A stretch of 15,883 bases of DNA, from assembly GCA_030596365.1 (NCBI GenBank), contig JAUVKG010000017.1:1-15883 (forward strand), read 5' to 3'. Made by a program: the position numbers and the translations under genes. A model generated the notes under the pieces. It was not told where the DNA came from, made no database searches, and saw only the letters and a program-made list of their open reading frames with translations. Positions 1 through 6,086 of this stretch are shown here, one piece after another. The DNA is from Chlamydiota bacterium. GTDB lineage: Bacteria; Auribacterota; UBA3054; B51-G9. Position 1 is the stretch's first letter. The number at the start of each line of letters is the position of its first letter.

Positions 1-543
1 AAGGTTAAATTTGAACCGCTTAAACAAGGCGAAGGCATCGTTTTTGAAAATAATATTAAAGGCGGTGTCGTTCCTCAGGAATACATACCTGCTGTTGAAA
101 AAGGTATCAGAGAAGCTTCGACCAGCGGTGTTCTCGCAGGATACCCAATGCTTGATTTTAAAGCTACTCTCTTTGACGGCTCTTATCATGAAGTCGATAG
201 TTCTGAGCTCGCTTTCAAAATGGCAGGTTCTTTTGCTTTGAAAGATGCCGCTAAAAAAGCTTCTCCGGTTTTAATGGAACCGATTATGAAAGTGGAAGTT
301 ACTATGCCTGAATCTTTCCTCGGTGATGTTATTGGAGACCTTAATAGCAGAAGAGGGCAAATTAGAGAAATTATCCCACGCGGTAATTTACAAATCGTTA
401 AAGCTTTTGCTCCTCTCTCTGAAATGTTCGGCTACGCTACTGCTATTCGTACTATTACAAGTGGAAGAGGATCATATTCGATGGAACCGGATCATTTTGA
501 AACTGTTCCGAAAAGTGTTCAGGAAAAAATCCTTGAACAATAA
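1..543 (+). CDS. fusA: Elongation factor G, C-terminal part (5' end outside window)
   Basis: This is the last 180 codons of translation elongation factor G, the GTPase that moves tRNA and mRNA through the ribosome and helps recycle ribosomes. The frame is open from base 1 to the TAA at 541-543, so the start lies upstream of the window; the internal ATG at 148 is not the start. The visible part covers the end of domain IV (EYIPAVEKGI, then the GYPMLDFKATLFDGSYH region) and domain V, with the family-typical MPESFLGDVIGDLNSRRGQI block and the closing GYATAIRTITSGRGSYSMEP block. The GTPase domain is not visible. The sequence reads as an intact, conserved C-terminus. A second EF-G paralogue in the genome cannot be excluded, but assignment to the family is secure. 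Confidence 0.96.
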   Translation, partial: KVKFEPLKQGEGIVFENNIKGGVVPQEYIPAVEKGIREASTSGVLAGYPMLDFKATLFDGSYHEVDSSELAFKMAGSFALKDAAKKASPVLMEPIMKVEVTMPESFLGDVIGDLNSRRGQIREIIPRGNLQIVKAFAPLSEMFGYATAIRTITSGRGSYSMEPDHFETVPKSVQEKILEQ

Positions 544-582
544 TTGCGAAATTATTGCTTAAGGTATTCTTACAGACAAAAT

Positions 583-617
583 AAAATCCGGAACATTCAA
601 TTGTTCCGGATTTTTTT
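583..617. terminator. Bidirectional intrinsic terminator between fusA and the mini-ferritin gene
   Basis: A 12-bp perfect stem (583-594 with 603-614; core ATCCGGAAC / GTTCCGGAT) encloses an 8-nt loop. On the plus strand it runs into a T tract; on the minus strand it runs into TTTTATTTT. It sits between two converging genes and can serve both. The stop codon of the minus-strand gene at 616-618 overlaps its edge. Confidence 0.9.
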
Positions 618-837
618 ATTCGCTATACTTGTCTCGAAGGAGTTTATACTGTTCCATTAATTCATTTTCATGGCGAACTTCATCTTCATAAAATCCGTTC
701 AGAATATCCTTGAGAAATGGGTCGTCGGTTTGGTCAAGCGCGTCTAAGTACATTTTCTGTGCTCCGCGTTCGGCCTCCACCGCTTTCTTAAATATTAAAA
801 ACATAGCTTTAACTTTTTCAGGCATGACATCTGACAT
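616..837 (-). CDS. Small ferritin-like/rubrerythrin-like protein (73 aa)
   Basis: The 73-residue acidic protein is predicted to form two helices. Helix 1 carries AVEAERGAQKMY (Glu21, Glu23, Tyr30) and helix 2 carries EDEVRHENELMEQY, with an ExxH pair at Glu53/His56. These resemble half of the four-helix di-iron site of rubrerythrins and ferritin-like proteins. At this length a complete site would need a dimer, as known for other two-helix ferritin relatives. A role in iron binding or peroxide protection is therefore an inference. There is no signal peptide, so it is likely cytoplasmic. A GGGG stretch about 9 nt before the ATG could bind the ribosome, and a near-consensus promoter lies upstream. 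It converges on fusA and shares its terminator. Family assignment is fairly sure, biochemical role is not. Confidence 0.75.
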   Translation of the reverse strand: MSDVMPEKVKAMFLIFKKAVEAERGAQKMYLDALDQTDDPFLKDILNGFYEDEVRHENELMEQYKLLRDKYSE

Positions 838-867
838 AATTATCCCCGGTTAAATTAATATACAAAT

Positions 868-896
868 ATAATATCAAATATACAACTGCTTGTCAA
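868..896 (-). promoter_or_regulatory. Sigma70-type promoter of the mini-ferritin gene
   Basis: On the minus strand a perfect -35 TTGACA (complement of 891-896) and a -10 TATTAT (complement of 868-873) are separated by 17 bp. The expected start near 861 gives a leader of about 24 nt. Confidence 0.75.
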
Positions 897-906
897 TAAT
901 ATGAAC

Positions 907-941
907 TTGTACTTTTATGCCCTTTACGATATAATATCGTA
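907..941 (+). promoter_or_regulatory. Promoter of the infA cluster with a palindrome over the -10 box
   Basis: TTGTAC (907-912), a 17-bp spacer and TATAAT (930-935) form a good sigma70-type promoter, with an expected start near 942 and a 66-nt leader to infA. The -10 box lies inside a perfect inverted repeat, TACGATAT-A-ATATCGTA (925-941), which could be an operator. Only the promoter match is strong; the operator role is inferred. Confidence 0.65.
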
Positions 942-1007
942 TAATAATAATAATTAGTTAAAGCGTATTTTATTACGCTGCGTATTTAATAAATTAAGAG
1001 AATATCT

Positions 1008-1229
1008 ATGGGAAAAGCTGATGTTATAGAAATGGATGGCGTCGTAACTAAAGTCCTGCCAAGCACTATGTATAGAGTGGAACTTGAAAACGGACATGAA
1101 GTGCTTGCGCACATATCCGGTAAAATGAGAAAATTCTTTATCAGAATAGTTACTGGCGATCGCGTTAAAATCGAAATGTCGCCTTATGATCTTACCAAAG
1201 GCAGAATAACTTTTCGTTACAAAGACTAA
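1008..1229 (+). CDS. infA: Translation initiation factor IF-1
   Basis: The 73-residue protein has the standard IF-1 length and a complete S1/OB-fold: a conserved start (GKADVIEMDGVVTKVLP), MYRVELENGHEVLAHISGKM in the middle, and the closing GDRVKIEMSPYDLTKGRITF. IF-1 binds the A site of the 30S subunit and works with IF-2 and IF-3 in initiation. It is the first gene of a plus-strand group with only 6 nt to the next gene, and a promoter lies 66 nt upstream of the start. The leader has just a weak AAGAG before the ATG, like most genes here. The usual ribosomal-protein neighbours are absent, so this is an infA outside the main ribosomal clusters. Confidence 0.97.
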   Translation: MGKADVIEMDGVVTKVLPSTMYRVELENGHEVLAHISGKMRKFFIRIVTGDRVKIEMSPYDLTKGRITFRYKD

Positions 1230-1235
1230 TTCGCA

Positions 1236-1625
1236 ATGACACAGAAAGAAAGTAAACGTAAACTCTTAATTGAAGAGTTTACCGAAATGTGTACAATGTG
1301 TGGTGCTAAATGCTGCAAATATTTTTCGCTGGAAATCGATGAGCCGGATTGTGAAGCGGAGTACGAAGATGTGCGGTGGTATCTTTGTCATGAAAAAACA
1401 TGGGTCTTTATTGATAACGATAAATGGTACTTATATTTAATAAATAAATGCCGTTACCTCGATGAAAACAATCTTTGCTCTATCTATGATAGAAGACCTA
1501 AAATCTGTCGTGAACACGACCAAAAAGATTGTGAAATCGATAGCGATATCTTTTATGATGTCTTGTTTAAAAATATTGACGACTTCGAAAAATACCTCGA
1601 AATAAAAGGCGAAAAATATTGGTGA
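1236..1625 (+). CDS. YkgJ-like cysteine-cluster protein
   Basis: The 129-residue cytoplasmic protein carries the cysteine pattern of the YkgJ family (putative zinc- or iron-binding proteins): CxxCGxxCC at residues 19-27, then Cys39, Cys51, Cys72, Cys81 and Cys91, with the typical segments KCRYLDENNLCSIYDRRP and ICREHD. The pattern suggests a metal or Fe-S site, but the reaction is unknown for the family. The gene starts 6 nt after the infA stop without a visible Shine-Dalgarno motif, suggesting co-transcription or translational coupling. It lies between two translation factors, so a link to translation is possible though unproven. It ends with TGA before an AT-rich octamer array leading to efp. 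Confidence 0.85.
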   Translation: MTQKESKRKLLIEEFTEMCTMCGAKCCKYFSLEIDEPDCEAEYEDVRWYLCHEKTWVFIDNDKWYLYLINKCRYLDENNLCSIYDRRPKICREHDQKDCEIDSDIFYDVLFKNIDDFEKYLEIKGEKYW

Positions 1626-1629
1626 TGAT

Positions 1630-1706
1630 TAATTGTGTAATTGAATAATTGGACAATTGATAAATTAACAAATTGATAATTAATAAATAACAATTAATAA
1701 ATAATA
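1630..1706. repeat. Degenerate AT-rich octamer array (TAATTGNN) before efp
   Basis: The gap between the YkgJ-like gene and efp is built of 8-bp words such as TAATTGTG, TAATTGAA, TAATTGGA, CAATTGAT and AAATTAAC, becoming more degenerate towards efp. It reaches almost to the efp ATG and leaves no Shine-Dalgarno sequence. Confidence 0.7.
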
Positions 1707-1708
1707 AC

Positions 1709-2269
1709 ATGTACGATGCTAGTAATCTGAAAAAAGGACTCAAAATTCAAATAGATAATGAACCTTATGTCGTTACCGGATTCGATTTCTCGAAACCGGG
1801 GAAAGGGCAGGCTATTTATAAAGTCAGAATGAGAAATATGCTTACAGGTTCAAACTTTGACAAATCTTATCGCTCAAATGATAAATTTCATCCGGCTGAC
1901 CTTATGTCGAAAAAAATGGACTACCTGTATTGCGATGGTAATAACTATTGCTTTATGGATCCGGAAAGTTATGAAAATCATCTCGCAGATGAAAATGTAA
2001 TCGCTGATATAAAAAACTTCCTACTCGAAAATACTACTGTAGATGTCCTCTTCTTTGGTGAACGAATCATTGAAGTTACTCTCCCAATGCTTGTTAAACT
2101 TAAAGTCACTAAATCCGATCCGGGTGTTCGGGGAGATACTGCGACTAATGTAACTAAACCGGCAACTCTCGAAACCGGTTACACTGTTCAAGTACCTATT
2201 TTTATCGAAGAAGGTGAATATATCAAAGTCGATACCAGAACCGGCGCGTATGTAGAAAGAGCAAAATAA
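1709..2269 (+). CDS. efp: Elongation factor P
   Basis: The 186-residue length equals that of typical EF-P. EF-P binds between the P and E sites and rescues ribosomes stalled at polyproline stretches. The N-terminal KOW-like domain contains the modification loop SKPGKGQA with Lys32 at the tip, followed by the two OB domains with KSDPGVRGDTA, KPATLETG and VPIFIEEGEYIKVDTRTGAY. A lysine at the tip fits the beta-lysylation pathway, and the next gene encodes the matching ligase EpmA. The start follows AATAATAAC with no Shine-Dalgarno motif; homology at YDASNLKKGLKI supports it. It is intact and appears co-directional with infA and epmA. Confidence 0.97.
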   Translation: MYDASNLKKGLKIQIDNEPYVVTGFDFSKPGKGQAIYKVRMRNMLTGSNFDKSYRSNDKFHPADLMSKKMDYLYCDGNNYCFMDPESYENHLADENVIADIKNFLLENTTVDVLFFGERIIEVTLPMLVKLKVTKSDPGVRGDTATNVTKPATLETGYTVQVPIFIEEGEYIKVDTRTGAYVERAK

Positions 2270-2270
2270 T

Positions 2271-2376
2271 AGTAACCAAAGCACGTGACCGGCGCATGCC
2301 TGGTTCTTGCTTTGGATTGATTGCCCAAATTTAGAGTAACCAAAGCATCTTGCTTTGGATTAACAGCCCAAATTTA
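2271..2376. repeat. Two copies of a CCAAAGCA...TGCTTTGG hairpin element in the efp-epmA gap
   Basis: Copy 1 (2271-2333) and copy 2 (2335-2376) share AGTAACCAAAGCA, then an inner part, then TGCTTTGGATT and GCCCAAATTTA. In each, CCAAAGCA pairs with TGCTTTGG. The loop is 24 nt in copy 1 and only 3 nt (TCT) in copy 2. No T tract follows, so a terminator is unlikely. The second copy ends 8 nt before the epmA ATG. Confidence 0.85.
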
Positions 2377-2384
2377 TATTCTAA

Positions 2385-3260
2385 ATGCTCTCAAAACAAA
2401 AAATAAATACTCTCAAAACTCGCGCGAAAATTATTTCAGCTGTTCGTTTTTTCTTTGAATCGGAAAATTTTATTGAAGTTGAAACTCCGATAAGAACTCC
2501 AGCACCTTTGGCGGAACAAAATATCGATGCTCTTAAATGCGGTGAACTTTACCTTGCAACTTCGCCTGAACCTTATATGAAGCAGCTTCTCGCCGGTGGG
2601 TTAAATAAAATCTTTCAAATCACAAAATGTTTTCGAAATGGAGAAATTGGGGAGAGGCATAACATTGAATTCTCTATGCTTGAATGGTATCGCAAGGATG
2701 CAGACTATTTGAACCTTATCGATGATGTAAAAAACTTGTTGGATTTTATTTGTGATAAAGTAGATTGCAGTAAAATATTCTCCGATTTCGAAATCATCTC
2801 CTTAGATGATGCATGGAAAAAATTCACTGGTACCCCTCTTGATGATATTCCTGATGGATTCGAATTCGATAAAACTATGGTCGAAAAAATAGAACCTGAT
2901 TTGCCTGTAAATAAAACCGTCGTTATTTCTGATTTTCCGGCTGTCTTTTCACCAATGTGCAAACAGAAAAATGATAATCCTTTCAGAGCTGAACGTCTCG
3001 AAATTTATATTAATGGTGTCGAACTTGCCAATGGCTGTACTGAACAAATTGACAAAAAATTGCAAATTAAACGCCTGCGCGATGAACAATTAGAACGAAA
3101 AAAAATGGGAAAAGATGTTTATCCATGGCCTGATAAATTTGTCGATTCACTCGATAATATGCCGCCTTCAGCAGGAATGGCACTTGGTATTGACAGACTT
3201 ATTATGATTTTATGCAATGCTGATAAAATTGAAGATGTTTTAACTTTCTCAGAACTATAA
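2385..3260 (+). CDS. epmA: EF-P--(R)-beta-lysine ligase EpmA (PoxA/GenX-type)
   Basis: The 291-residue protein is a stand-alone class II lysyl-tRNA-synthetase-like catalytic domain without an anticodon-binding domain. It would activate (R)-beta-lysine with ATP and attach it to Lys32 of EF-P. Motif 1 lies near EVETPIRTPAP (31-41), the substrate region at TSPEPYMKQLLAGG (59-72), motif 2 at FRNGEIGERHNIEFSMLEWY (83-102), and motif 3 at GMALGIDRLIM (about 264-274). ELANGCTEQ matches the family's ELANGF.E segment. It is about 30 residues shorter than the E. coli enzyme, mainly through a shorter N-terminus and a shorter stretch before TSPE. Its position after efp supports the assignment. The aminomutase EpmB that makes the preferred substrate is not in the window. 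Confidence 0.93.
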   Translation: MLSKQKINTLKTRAKIISAVRFFFESENFIEVETPIRTPAPLAEQNIDALKCGELYLATSPEPYMKQLLAGGLNKIFQITKCFRNGEIGERHNIEFSMLEWYRKDADYLNLIDDVKNLLDFICDKVDCSKIFSDFEIISLDDAWKKFTGTPLDDIPDGFEFDKTMVEKIEPDLPVNKTVVISDFPAVFSPMCKQKNDNPFRAERLEIYINGVELANGCTEQIDKKLQIKRLRDEQLERKKMGKDVYPWPDKFVDSLDNMPPSAGMALGIDRLIMILCNADKIEDVLTFSEL

Positions 3261-3266
3261 AAGTAA

Positions 3267-3292
3267 ATTAAGCTTCCAGCTTAATGTTTTTT
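3267..3292 (+). terminator. Intrinsic terminator after epmA
   Basis: An 8-bp perfect stem, ATTAAGCT (3267-3274) with AGCTTAAT (3278-3285), has a TCC loop and is followed by GTTTTTT. It lies 6 nt after the epmA stop and closes the infA-epmA cluster. Confidence 0.85.
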
Positions 3293-3361
3293 GACCGTTT
3301 TGATTTGAACTTTCGTTTTTAGATTTTACTTTTAGTTTAATAATTGATAAAATAATACTCG

Positions 3362-3392
3362 TTAAATCGTAAAATCATAAAATCGTAAAATC
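3362..3392. repeat. Octamer array TAAAATCG upstream of the nucleotidyltransferase gene
   Basis: About four 8-bp units (TAAATCG, TAAAATCA, TAAAATCG, TAAAATCT) lie 30 bp before the next start codon. I see no convincing promoter in the surrounding 3293-3422 gap. Confidence 0.65.
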
Positions 3393-3422
3393 TTTAAATA
3401 ATAATATAGGAAATACTATACA

Positions 3423-4325
3423 ATGAAACCAACACTCTTGATTCTCGCAGCAGGAATGGGCAGCCGATACGGCGGACTTAAACAACTCGACCCCGTAGGG
3501 CCTAATGGTGAAGTTATTATGGATTACTCTGTTTACGATGCCGTTAAAGCAGGATTTGGTAAAGTCGTTTTTGTTATACGACGTGACTTTGAAGACGAAT
3601 TTAAAAATAATATCGGAAGCAAATATTCAGGATTGATTGATGTTCAATACGCTTTCCAGGAATTAAATGATTTGCCTGAAGGATTCTCTATTCCGGAAGG
3701 CCGTGTAAAACCCTGGGGAACAAGTCACGCAATTCTTGTTGCTAAAAATATGATTAATGAACCTTTCTGTGTCATTAATGCCGATGACTTTTACAGTAGA
3801 GAAGCTTATATGAAAATTTCTGAACGATTGAGTAATACTGACCCTGACACTACTGATTGGAGTATGGTTGGCTTTGAACTAAAAAATACTTTGTCGGAAT
3901 TCGGTGGCGTTACACGCGGGATTTCTAAAACTGATCAAAAAAATCTATTGATTTCCATTCAGGAAATGTTCGAAATCGTTCAAAAAGGTGATATTGCTAT
4001 ATCTGCTGATATTGATGGAAATAAACACGAACTGCAGCTTGATGCAATTGCTTCAATGAATTTTTGGGGATTTACACCTGTTCTTTTTAAACTTTTAGGT
4101 GAGGATTTTGTTGGTTTCCTTAATGAAAAAGGAAATGAGATGAAATCGGAATTTCTTATTCCTACTTCTGTTGATGAATATATCTCTTCCGGTCAAGCTA
4201 CTATGGAAGTTTTATCTTCTTCTTCAAAATGGTTTGGCGTTACTTATTCAAATGACAAACCTTATGTCGAAAAAAGTATAAAAGCTCTCACTGATAATGG
4301 TGAATATCCAACCCCGCTATTTTAA
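3423..4325 (+). CDS. Nucleotidyltransferase family protein (NDP-sugar pyrophosphorylase-like)
   Basis: The 300-residue protein has a GT-A-type nucleotidyltransferase fold. The nucleotide-binding signature is LAAGMGSRYGGLKQ (8-21), followed by KPWGTSHAI (96-104), where such enzymes contact the base, and the metal-binding NADDFY (119-124). QLDAIASMNFWGFTP and the late EFLIPTSVDEYI segment are typical of the C-terminal part of bacterial homologues. It probably joins an NTP with a sugar or related phosphate for envelope or cofactor synthesis, but the substrate cannot be read from sequence. The gene stands alone between a terminator and strong hairpins, so context gives no pathway. It starts without a clear Shine-Dalgarno motif and looks intact. 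Confidence 0.85.
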   Translation: MKPTLLILAAGMGSRYGGLKQLDPVGPNGEVIMDYSVYDAVKAGFGKVVFVIRRDFEDEFKNNIGSKYSGLIDVQYAFQELNDLPEGFSIPEGRVKPWGTSHAILVAKNMINEPFCVINADDFYSREAYMKISERLSNTDPDTTDWSMVGFELKNTLSEFGGVTRGISKTDQKNLLISIQEMFEIVQKGDIAISADIDGNKHELQLDAIASMNFWGFTPVLFKLLGEDFVGFLNEKGNEMKSEFLIPTSVDEYISSGQATMEVLSSSSKWFGVTYSNDKPYVEKSIKALTDNGEYPTPLF

Positions 4326-4345
4326 AAAATATATTTTTTAAAATA
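4318..4345. repeat. 28-bp perfect AT palindrome over the stop codon
   Basis: The sequence from 4318 to 4345 is identical to its own reverse complement (half site TATTTTAAAAAATA). It contains the TAA of the nucleotidyltransferase gene (4323-4325) and ends in A/T tracts. It may help termination on either strand. Confidence 0.75.
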
Positions 4346-4348
4346 AGT

Positions 4349-4392
4349 AAACAACAAGAACCGGCGATCACAATCGCCGGTTCTTGTCGTTT
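4349..4392. terminator. Long GC-rich hairpin, probable bidirectional terminator
   Basis: A 15-bp perfect stem, ACAAGAACCGGCGAT (4354-4368) with its complement (4373-4387), has a CACA loop. Four more pairs lie outside one A-C mismatch on the plus strand, which is a G-U pair in minus-strand RNA, giving about 20 pairs. On the minus strand it is followed by TGTTTACTTATTTT; on the plus strand the T tract is poor. It lies between converging genes. Confidence 0.75.
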
Positions 4393-4493
4393 GAGGAAGA
4401 TTATTTTATCCAAATAGTTTATAATCCTAAATAACACAGTAGAATTTACGATTCTTTTCAATAATTTCGATATTGTTAAACAAAAATCTTTAA

Positions 4494-4621
4494 CGACAGA
4501 ATCATGATTGACAGAATCATTAAAAAAAAGTTAAAATATAAAATGAATTGATTTCACTACCATCCCGCAGAAAAATACATTTTTGTATTTAAAAATGATT
4601 CTGTAGACCATGATTCTGTCG
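4494..4621. repeat. MITE-like inverted repeat with ACAGAATCAT motifs
   Basis: The left arm (4494-4521) is CGACAGAATCATG-ATTG-ACAGAATCATT. The right arm (4594-4621) is its reverse complement except for the 4-nt centre. The arms enclose 72 bp of AT-rich sequence that holds a smaller hairpin (AATACA/TGTATT). Each arm itself has two copies of ACAGAATCAT. It fills most of the 4326-4659 gap, which has no gene. No target-site duplication or transposase is visible. Confidence 0.75.
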
Positions 4622-4659
4622 AAAAAAAATCACCATACTTTCTCAAATTTATTTTATTT

Positions 4660-5115
4660 TCATTTTGTATATTGCAAATTTAAAGAGGATTTTATTTTTT
4701 CCATGAAATTGGAATTTGTACTACCGCCATACACATCGTATTTTTTTGTAGAGCCTAAATAATTGGAATAAATACTTCCGTCTAATTGTATTTGCAAACA
4801 TTTTGTCGTAAATTGCTTGGGTCGAAAATATAAATGAAGATATGGGTGGTCAATTCCTTTTGGAAGGTTTAACTTAATATAAGGATTTTCAGCAGTAATA
4901 TATAAACCTTCTTGACCCTTAAGATAATTTTGATATACCTGGGTGACAGACCATTTTTTCGGTAATATTTGTGATATTTTTTCTTTGAAAAGAATTAAAT
5001 CCTGATTTATAACATATTCTCCTGCCTCAACAGCAACAAGATAAGTTGGTGTCATTAAACAAAAAAACAATATACTAATACTTGTAACAATAAATTTTCT
5101 CATTTCAGTATTCAT
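4660..5115 (-). CDS. Exported protein of unknown function (151 aa)
   Basis: I do not recognise this family. Residues 1-31 form a signal peptide: charged MNTEMRKF, hydrophobic IVTSISILFFCLMTPTYLV, and a plausible cut after VAVEA. The mature part of about 120 residues has alternating beta-type segments (EGLYITAENPYIKLNLP, YLHLYFRP, CLQIQLDG) with one cysteine, and no lipobox, so it is probably periplasmic or secreted. The second Met (MRKF, residue 5) is an equally good start. No Shine-Dalgarno sequence is visible. A 7-bp hairpin (5129-5145, loop TTC) lies in its leader. It converges on the nucleotidyltransferase gene and has no operon partner. Codon use looks ordinary. Function unknown. Confidence 0.65.
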   Translation of the reverse strand: MNTEMRKFIVTSISILFFCLMTPTYLVAVEAGEYVINQDLILFKEKISQILPKKWSVTQVYQNYLKGQEGLYITAENPYIKLNLPKGIDHPYLHLYFRPKQFTTKCLQIQLDGSIYSNYLGSTKKYDVYGGSTNSNFMEKIKSSLNLQYTK

Positions 5116-5456
5116 CTATATTATTGAATCGCTCTTTCAGAGCGAGTTTGTGTTGTTTTTCTTTTCCCGGGGCTGTTCCCGAAACTCTCCGGTGCTTCGC
5201 GAGCAATATCTTCTACTTTTTACTTGAGAGTGAACATGAGTACAGTGTTACTTCGTTAGGAAAATTCGAAATTGGAACTTCTCTTTGGTTATTAATTATA
5301 AGTCTCAATTTCGAACTCTCAACTCTCAATTCTCAAGTTTAATAAATACTTGATTTCCACAGGAAATCTTTGATTTGAATTTCCACACACGGCCTACGGA
5401 CCACTGACCACGGACTACGGACCACGGACTACGGACCACTGACCACGGATCACGGA
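5116..5456. other. Gene-free stretch: hairpin, GC-rich segment and word repeats
   Basis: I see no gene here. It contains a hairpin TCGCTCT-TTC-AGAGCGA (5129-5145), a GC-rich segment (5167-5205) unlike its AT-rich surroundings, the AACTCTCAACT motif (5314-5344) that recurs near 9238, and the start of the heptamer array. A plus-strand open frame across 5124-5342 is low-complexity read-through of these pieces. Confidence 0.6.
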
Positions 5457-5469
5457 TTACGGATTACGT
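5386..5469. repeat. Heptamer array AYYACGG, 12 units
   Basis: Twelve strictly 7-bp units fit A[C/T][C/T]AC[G/T]G almost throughout: CACACGG, CCTACGG, ACCACTG, ACCACGG, ACTACGG and so on to ATTACGG. Most differences are C/T changes at unit positions 2 and 3, and all four combinations occur. The end of the broken lipoprotein frame (5457-5469) falls inside it. Confidence 0.9.
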
Positions 5470-5588
5470 GCCACATCAATCACATCCTTAATCACGTCTG
5501 CTGAAATTGTTTTTGTTGCTTCGCTCAATGCTTTAACAAGCGAGTCGGTATTATTAACTTCACACTCAACGGATTGTTCGTAACTTTT
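5457..5588 (-). pseudogene. Detached 3' end of the PqiC-like lipoprotein gene, behind an in-frame TAG
   Basis: Directly after the TAG at 5589-5591, and in the same frame, 43 codons read KSYEQSVECEVNN, TDSLVKALSEATKTISADVI and KDVIDVARNP before a TAA at 5457-5459. This matches the usual ending of ABC-transport auxiliary lipoproteins: a beta strand with an aromatic residue, an acidic turn, then a helix of the type aLvkALseAtktIs. No start codon or frameshift separates it from the gene. It therefore looks like the original C-terminus, cut off by a nonsense mutation, or reached by read-through. The last codons run into the heptamer array. Confidence 0.7.
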
Positions 5589-6083
5589 CTAAAAAATAAT
5601 TTTCTGAGGAATAGTTTTGAAAGCAGGTTTTGATAAAGTTACATTTATTTTTACTGTACCGAATGATTTTTTACCTTTTATATTCTCCTGGATTTCTGTT
5701 AGTGCACTTGATAAAAGTAAATCAGGCGTCTGTAACTGCCCGGGAATGATAACGCCCTTAAATGCACCACTTTTTATAAAATCACTTCTGAAAGATTCTG
5801 TCATCTGAGTCTGAGGAGCTGAAATCCATTGTTTGTAAGGATAAAAATTACATTTGTATTTCTCGCTGCTGTACATAATAGAATCGCGATTAAATGTTTC
5901 GCTGATATAAAATGACTTTATTAAAATAGTTTTGTTGACTGATGCATTGGTAGAAATTTCCGGGGTATAGTCAAGCTGATAATATGAAATTACAGGTGCA
6001 GGCTGCTTTATTAACGAGCCGCATCCACTGAAAAATAACAGTACAGATAATAATAATATTTTTGTAATATGTTTAATTATCAT
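5589..6083 (-). CDS. PqiC-like ABC-transport auxiliary lipoprotein, C-terminally truncated by TAG
   Basis: This is the fourth gene of the Mla-type operon. It starts with a lipoprotein signal (MIIKHITKILLLSVLLFFSG, lipobox FSGC, Cys21). Motifs such as YYQLDYTP and the RDSIMYSSEKYKCNFYPYKQW region match the auxiliary lipoprotein family that accompanies MCE transporters (PqiC/MlaB-neighbour type), which sits in the outer membrane and contacts the MCE barrel. The ATG is 3 nt after the mlaD stop, with a clear AAAGGAG 6-7 nt upstream, the best Shine-Dalgarno motif in the window. The frame ends at TAG after 164 residues, about 44 short of the coding-like continuation (total 208 positions). Whether the short form works is unknown. 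Confidence 0.8.
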   Translation of the reverse strand: MIIKHITKILLLSVLLFFSGCGSLIKQPAPVISYYQLDYTPEISTNASVNKTILIKSFYISETFNRDSIMYSSEKYKCNFYPYKQWISAPQTQMTESFRSDFIKSGAFKGVIIPGQLQTPDLLLSSALTEIQENIKGKKSFGTVKINVTLSKPAFKTIPQKIIF

Positions 6084-6086
6084 TTT

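Noticed and set aside
148..543. Separate short gene beginning at ATG 148
   Set aside because: The frame is open to base 1 and continues the EF-G sequence, so this is an internal Met.
2021..2284. Minus-strand open frame over efp
   Set aside because: It is antisense to a full-length, conserved EF-P.
5124..5342. Plus-strand 72-codon open frame
   Set aside because: It runs over a hairpin, a GC-rich segment and word repeats, lacks a ribosome site and resembles no protein.
5589..5591. TAG recoded to an amino acid in the whole genome
   Set aside because: TAG is a good genuine stop in cobO (after the family-typical KGIES end) and in the pseudopilin gene, where it is followed at once by TGA.
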